NCBI RefSeq assembly: GCF_023913775.1 | Contig: NZ_JAMXAX010000021.1 | Coordinates: 1-57,966 of the forward strand | Source of the DNA: Acidovorax facilis | GTDB lineage: Bacteria; Pseudomonadota; Gammaproteobacteria; Burkholderiales; Burkholderiaceae_C | Reading direction: 5' to 3' | DNA: 57,966 nt | Shown: in pieces, positions 49,360 through 57,966 of the stretch | How positions within the stretch are numbered: position 1 is the stretch's first letter | Layout of the letters: every line of letters begins with the position of its first letter | Translations under genes and position numbers: made by a program | The notes under the pieces: generated by a model | Told to the model about the DNA's origin: nothing | Database searches by the model: none | Seen by the model: the letters and a program-made list of their open reading frames with translations, nothing else

Positions 49360-49402
49360 CGTGGCTCGTTTCTTTTGGTTATGTGTTTATGGGCTGCACA
49401 GT

Positions 49403-50206
49403 CTAGCGTTTCGCCTCTGTGGCCTCGATCATGGCTTTGGCGACACCTCTCAAGATGTGGATTTCTTCAGGGCTGAGCTGCGCGCGATTGAAAAGCTGGT
49501 TAAGGCGGGGCATGAGCTTCTTGGGTGCGGCGGGGTCCAGAAAACCGATGGTGGTAAGCGCCTGCTCCCAGTGGCCCAGCATGCCCGCTACCTGCGCGGC
49601 GTCGGCCAGGGCGCGCTGTGGTGTGGCATCCAGCACCGGGAACCCGCCCAGCGCCATGCGCCATTCGTAGGCAATCACCTGGATGGCGGCGCCGAGGTTG
49701 AGCGAGCCAAAGCCGGGGTTGGTCGGAATCGACAGTGCTACGTGGCAGCGGTACACATCCTCGTTGGTCATGCCAAAACGCTCGGAGCCAAACAGGAAGG
49801 CGACACCGGCCTGGCCGGCTGCCGCAGCCGATGGATCTTCTGGATTTGAGGTGTTTTTGACCTCTAGCGCCTTTCCATCAAGCGCTAGCAGCTCTTGTTT
49901 TAATAGCAATTCGAAATGGGCACGCGGTGCAGCCGTAGGCGGCCCAAAGTCGCGCGGAGTCATCGCCGTGGCGCACAGGTGGCTCATGCCGTCCAGCGCC
50001 TCATCGAGCGTTGCCACGATGCGGGCGTTCTCCAGCACGTCGAGCGCGCCACTGGCACGCTGGATGGTTTCCTCGCGCCGCAGCACGTTGGCCCAGCGCG
50101 GGGCCACCAGCACCAGGTCATCAAAACCCATGGTTTTCATGGCGCGGGCGGCAGCGCCCACATTGCCGGCGTGGCTGGTGTTGATCAGGACAAAACGGGT
50201 CTTCAT
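49403..50206 (-). CDS. trmJ: tRNA (cytidine/uridine-2'-O-)-methyltransferase TrmJ-like
   Basis: A 267-residue SPOUT methyltransferase. MKTRFVLINTSHAGNVGAAA, then VAFLFGSERFGMTNEDVYRC and SIPTNPGFGSLNLGAAIQVI make the trefoil-knot SAM site; the C-terminal helical part has LMPRLNQLFNRAQLSPEEIH. Probably methylates position 32 of tRNAs. Residues about 99-118 (LLLKQELLALDGKALEVKNT) come from an in-frame REP-like repeat. Confidence 0.92.
   Translation of the reverse strand: MKTRFVLINTSHAGNVGAAARAMKTMGFDDLVLVAPRWANVLRREETIQRASGALDVLENARIVATLDEALDGMSHLCATAMTPRDFGPPTAAPRAHFELLLKQELLALDGKALEVKNTSNPEDPSAAAAGQAGVAFLFGSERFGMTNEDVYRCHVALSIPTNPGFGSLNLGAAIQVIAYEWRMALGGFPVLDATPQRALADAAQVAGMLGHWEQALTTIGFLDPAAPKKLMPRLNQLFNRAQLSPEEIHILRGVAKAMIEATEAKR
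49852..49911. repeat. REP-like repeat copy inside trmJ
   Basis: GTTTTTGACCTCTAGCGC, TTTCCATCAAGCGCTAGCAG and TTTTAATAGCAATTC in consensus order. The copy keeps the reading frame open on the minus strand. Confidence 0.7.
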
Positions 50207-50381
50207 GGGCAGGTGCAGGACAAGGGAAAAGGCAAGCGGTTAGGCGAAAAAGAGGCTCTGCGGGTAAAATCCTGCCCTCATTGTCGCCGCCCGCATCGCC
50301 GGGTCGGATCGCACCGCTCCTGATTCGCAGGCTGCCTCGCTTCATTGTTGACGCACGGCGCCCTGCTCACCACCACAATTT

Positions 50382-51338
50382 ATGTCGTCCAACCTGCACC
50401 CCATGCTTAACGTGGCCATCAAGGCCGCACGCGCCGCCGGCGCCATCATCAACCGCGCGGCCCTTGACGTGGAATCGGTGCGGATCTCGCAAAAGCAGAT
50501 CAACGACTTTGTGACCGAAGTGGACCACGCGTCCGAAAAAATCATCATCGAGACGCTGCTGACGGCCTACCCCGGCCACGGCATCCTGGCCGAAGAGTCG
50601 GGCAGCGAATACGGCGCCAAGGATTCGGAATTTGTCTGGATCATCGACCCGCTGGACGGCACCACCAACTTCATCCACGGCTTTCCCGTGTACTGCATCA
50701 GCATCGCGCTGGCTGTGCGCGGCAAGGTCGAGCAGGCCGTCATCTATGACCCCTCGCGCAACGACCTGTTCACCGCCACCAAGGGCCGTGGGGCCTACCT
50801 GAACGAGCGCCGCATTCGTGTAAGCAAGCGCACCCAGCTCAAGGACTGCCTGATCTCCACCGGCTTCCCCTTCCGCCCGGGCGACAACTTCAAGAGCTAC
50901 CTGAACATGATGGCCGACGTGATGCAGCGCACCGCCGGCCTGCGCCGCCCCGGTGCCGCCGCGCTGGACCTGGCCTATGTGGCTGCGGGCTTCACCGATG
51001 GTTTCTTTGAAACCGGCCTGTCGATCTGGGACGTGGCTGCGGGCTCGCTGCTGGTGACCGAGGCTGGTGGTCTGGTGGGCAATTTCACGGGCGAAGCGGA
51101 CTTTCTGGAGCAGCGCGAGTGCCTGGCCGGCAGCCCCCGCATCTACGGCCAGCTGGTGCCTATTCTGGGCAAATACAGCAAGTTTGCGAGCGCTGGCGAC
51201 AAGGCGGCTGTGCGCCAGGCGGCTGCGACAGATGCACCCGTCAGCGCTGAAGCCGAGGCTGCAGCCGAAGTGGAGTCCGACACCACGGGTGCCGCCCCAC
51301 AGGCCGACGCCCCCAAGAGCGAAGACGCGCCGTTCTAA
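50382..51338 (+). CDS. suhB: Inositol monophosphatase family protein SuhB
   Basis: A 318-residue magnesium phosphatase. Metal-binding motifs ILAEESG and [13 protein letters not shown], and [17 protein letters not shown] near the C-terminal part. In E. coli SuhB also takes part in rRNA antitermination. About 60 extra C-terminal residues rich in Ala, Glu and Asp follow the catalytic core. It is divergent from trmJ. Confidence 0.94.
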   Translation: MSSNLHPMLNVAIKAARAAGAIINRAALDVESVRISQKQINDFVTEVDHASEKIIIETLLTAYPGHGILAEESGSEYGAKDSEFVWIIDPLDGTTNFIHGFPVYCISIALAVRGKVEQAVIYDPSRNDLFTATKGRGAYLNERRIRVSKRTQLKDCLISTGFPFRPGDNFKSYLNMMADVMQRTAGLRRPGAAALDLAYVAAGFTDGFFETGLSIWDVAAGSLLVTEAGGLVGNFTGEADFLEQRECLAGSPRIYGQLVPILGKYSKFASAGDKAAVRQAAATDAPVSAEAEAAAEVESDTTGAAPQADAPKSEDAPF

Positions 51339-51432
51339 ACCCATCCACCGCGCACGGCAGTTAGGCCAGCACACGATGACCAATGGTGAGATCTCCTAGC
51401 TGAACCGTGCAGCGGGCGAGACGCACACCAGT

Positions 51433-51563
51433 GCAGCCGTGCAAGGGCCGCCAAGCCGAATGTGCGGCGTTTCACTTGCGTGCACTGGCTGCGTCCCCCT
51501 TCCCGAATTGCGCAGCAATTCGAGAGAAGGGGGAAGCGACGAAGTCGCTCAGGGGGTTGTCCT
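51433..51563 (-). repeat. 3'-end structured repeat, copy R3
   Basis: Follows the HD-GYP gene stop. Stem AGCGAC/GTCGCT (51535-51549) replaces R1's AGGCGC/GCGCCT; GAATTGC/GCAATTC hairpin is as in R1; closing stem GCAGCC/GGCTGC (51433-51438, 51487-51492) encloses a longer loop (48 bases). The remaining 51339-51432 shows no gene. Confidence 0.65.
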
Positions 51564-52694
51564 TTATCCAGGGTCGGGGTATTTCTGGGCAATGCTGCGG
51601 AAGTCTTCCGCAATGTCCACAAACGCATCCACCATATCGGGGTCAAAGTGCGTGCCCTTGCCGCGAATGATGGTGTTGCAGGCCTGGTCGTGCGAAAACG
51701 CGGGCTTGTAGACGCGCTTGCTGATGAGTGCGTCGTACACATCGGCCACGGCCATGAGGCGCGCCGACACCGGGATGGCATCGCCCGCCAGACCCTGCGG
51801 GTAGCCTGAGCCATCCCACTTCTCCTGGTGGCTGTAGGCGATCTCCTTGGACACGCTCAAGAACGCCACGCGCATGCCCAGGCGCCGCTCGGCTTCGTCG
51901 ATGGCGTTGCGGCCCAGGGTGGTGTGGGTTTTCATGATCTCGAACTCTTCCACCGTGAGCTTGCCGGGTTTCAGCAAGATGCTGTCGGGGATGCCGATCT
52001 TGCCGATGTCGTGCAACGGGGCGGACTTGTAGAGCAGCTCGATCATGCGGTCGTTGAGCACCGGCTCGAAACGCGGGTGGTGGCGCAGCCGCTCGGCCAG
52101 CGTCTTCACGTACAGCTGGGTGCGGCGAATGTGGTTACCGGTTTCGTTGTCGCGGGTCTCGGCCAGCGATGTCATGGCCATGATGGTCACGTCCTGGATG
52201 GCCTGCACCTCAAGCGTGCGCATGGCCACTTCGCGCTCCAGGTAGGAGCTTTTGTCACGCAGGAAATCCGCCGTGGCCTTGAGCGCCAGATGGGTATTGA
52301 CCCGCGCCAGCAGGATGGGCGGACTGATGGGCTTGGTGATGTAGTCCACGGCCCCCAGGGCCAGGCCCGCGCGCTCGTCGTCAGTGTCGGAACGCGCCGT
52401 GAGAAAGATCACCGGGATGTCGCGCGTGGCCGCCGCAGCCTTCAGGCGCCGGCAGACTTCATAACCATCCATCTCGGGCATCATGATGTCGAGCAGGATC
52501 AGGTCGGGAGGGGTGTCGGACTGCGCGATCTTCAGGGCCTTCTCGCCATGGTTGGCCACCTTCACCAGGAAATGCTCGCGCAGCAGGCTGCCCATGAGGG
52601 TGAGATTGTCCGGCGTGTCGTCCACCACCAGCACCGTGGCGATCGGCTTGTCAACAAGAGCGGCCTGTGGGGAGGCAAAGGGCGCGTTGTCCAT
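51564..52694 (-). CDS. Response regulator with HD-GYP phosphodiesterase domain
   Basis: A 376-residue protein. Receiver domain: VLVVDDTPDNL and phosphoacceptor Asp in LILLDIMMPEMDG (about residue 68). HD-GYP domain: ETGNHIRRTQLYVKTLAERL, HDIGKIGIP (about 227), and EKWDGSGYPQGL, with the metal and GYP residues intact, so it probably degrades cyclic di-GMP. It starts 25 bases after the hybrid kinase stop, and is its likely phosphotransfer partner. Confidence 0.94.
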   Translation of the reverse strand: MDNAPFASPQAALVDKPIATVLVVDDTPDNLTLMGSLLREHFLVKVANHGEKALKIAQSDTPPDLILLDIMMPEMDGYEVCRRLKAAAATRDIPVIFLTARSDTDDERAGLALGAVDYITKPISPPILLARVNTHLALKATADFLRDKSSYLEREVAMRTLEVQAIQDVTIMAMTSLAETRDNETGNHIRRTQLYVKTLAERLRHHPRFEPVLNDRMIELLYKSAPLHDIGKIGIPDSILLKPGKLTVEEFEIMKTHTTLGRNAIDEAERRLGMRVAFLSVSKEIAYSHQEKWDGSGYPQGLAGDAIPVSARLMAVADVYDALISKRVYKPAFSHDQACNTIIRGKGTHFDPDMVDAFVDIAEDFRSIAQKYPDPG

Positions 52695-52718
52695 GGAAGT
52701 TCCTGGGTGTTGTGCCGC

Positions 52719-57620
<4,902 letters not shown>

Positions 57621-57662
57621 GCGGAACCTCCGTCCAAGCCCTGGCCAACCAGCGAGCGGCTC

Positions 57663-57966
57663 TTACCGAGCGGGATACAGCAAGGCATCAATGTCCCCCA
57701 CCGGCCCGGGCCGCCCAAACAGATACCCCTGAAACCCCTCACACCCATGCAGCCTCAGGAAACTCAGCTGCCCCGTCGTCTCCACCCCCTCGGCCACCAC
57801 CTCCAGGTCAAGGCTCTTGGCCAGCGCCAGGATGGTCCTCACAATCGCCGCGTCGTTGGGGTCCGTCAGCACGTCCCGCACAAAGCTCTGGTCGATCTTG
57901 ACCTGGTCCAGGGGCAATCTCTTGAGGTAGGACAGGGAGGAGTAGCCGGTGCCAAAGTCATCCAGC
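57663..57966 (-). CDS. EAL-domain phosphodiesterase, C-terminal part
   Basis: The gene is cut by the right window edge. The visible C-terminus starts within the EAL fold ([20 protein letters not shown]), continues [20 protein letters not shown] and [15 protein letters not shown], and ends [11 protein letters not shown] at the TAA at 57663. These are EAL catalytic-core residues, so an active cyclic-di-GMP phosphodiesterase is likely, possibly with a GGDEF domain upstream. It lies 42 bases before the hybrid kinase in the same operon direction. Confidence 0.9.
   Translation of the reverse strand, partial: LDDFGTGYSSLSYLKRLPLDQVKIDQSFVRDVLTDPNDAAIVRTILALAKSLDLEVVAEGVETTGQLSFLRLHGCEGFQGYLFGRPGPVGDIDALLYPAR

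Overview
The window looks like chromosomal DNA of a high-GC betaproteobacterium of the Comamonadaceae, most likely Acidovorax or a close relative. The basis is the gene content (DUF4148 secreted proteins, a nas/nir cluster with a kinase/phosphatase fusion, an EngXCA-like GH5 cellulase, TRAP plus gluconokinase, tartrate dehydrogenase) and dense families of palindromic intergenic repeats. No rRNA, tRNA, CRISPR array, prophage or complete transposase gene was seen.

Layout. 1-1811: end of a nitrate-type ABC transporter operon (nrtB, nrtD). 2041-2481: a CBS-pair gene broken by one amber codon. 3017-3685: tandem DUF4148 genes. 3804-8558: a minus-strand gluconokinase-TRAP transporter operon (gntK, dctQ, dctM, dctP) divergent from a LacI-type regulator, with two operator-like palindromes between them. 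8684-10342: an Aer-like PAS chemoreceptor. 10636-23049: nitrate/nitrite assimilation (MFS nitrate carrier, PP2C-kinase fusion, nirB, a P-box protein, nirD, nasA, ybiB-like gene, cobA). Both the carrier and nirB have a sigma-54 promoter followed by a long leader with hairpins and an intrinsic terminator before the start codon, the layout of ANTAR (NasR/NasT) antitermination. A third sigma-54 site precedes another P-box protein at 25417. CobA makes the siroheme precursor for NirB; MogA, at 47865, serves the molybdenum cofactor that NasA needs.

23223-25221: TrkH/TrkA potassium uptake. 26330-36582: separate metabolic and envelope genes (GH5 cellulase, thioesterase, fatty acid hydroxylase, DUF4124, orphan ABC binding protein, flavoprotein) ending in a large GGDEF-EAL protein. 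36997-37869: rpsU and yqeY. 37952-40119: LysR/tartrate dehydrogenase pair. 40210-45594: small regulator/VOC genes, including an araC-VOC-small membrane protein operon invaded by two palindromic elements, and a TetR/saccharopine-dehydrogenase-like divergent pair with a double operator. 45694-51338: pmbA, yjgA, mogA, cysE, trmJ, suhB. 51564-57966: an apparent signalling operon of an EAL protein (cut by the window edge), a 1633-residue hybrid histidine kinase and an HD-GYP response regulator.

The most unusual content is repetitive. (i) Palindromic elements A-D share a short asymmetric core but have locus-specific self-complementary arms; copy B sits inside a small gene with a 4-bp CTAG-type target duplication, and removing it restores the frame. 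(ii) A structured element follows stop codons at four loci, and its 6-bp stem differs at each locus yet stays complementary. (iii) A REP-like repeat occurs between genes and also in frame inside four genes.
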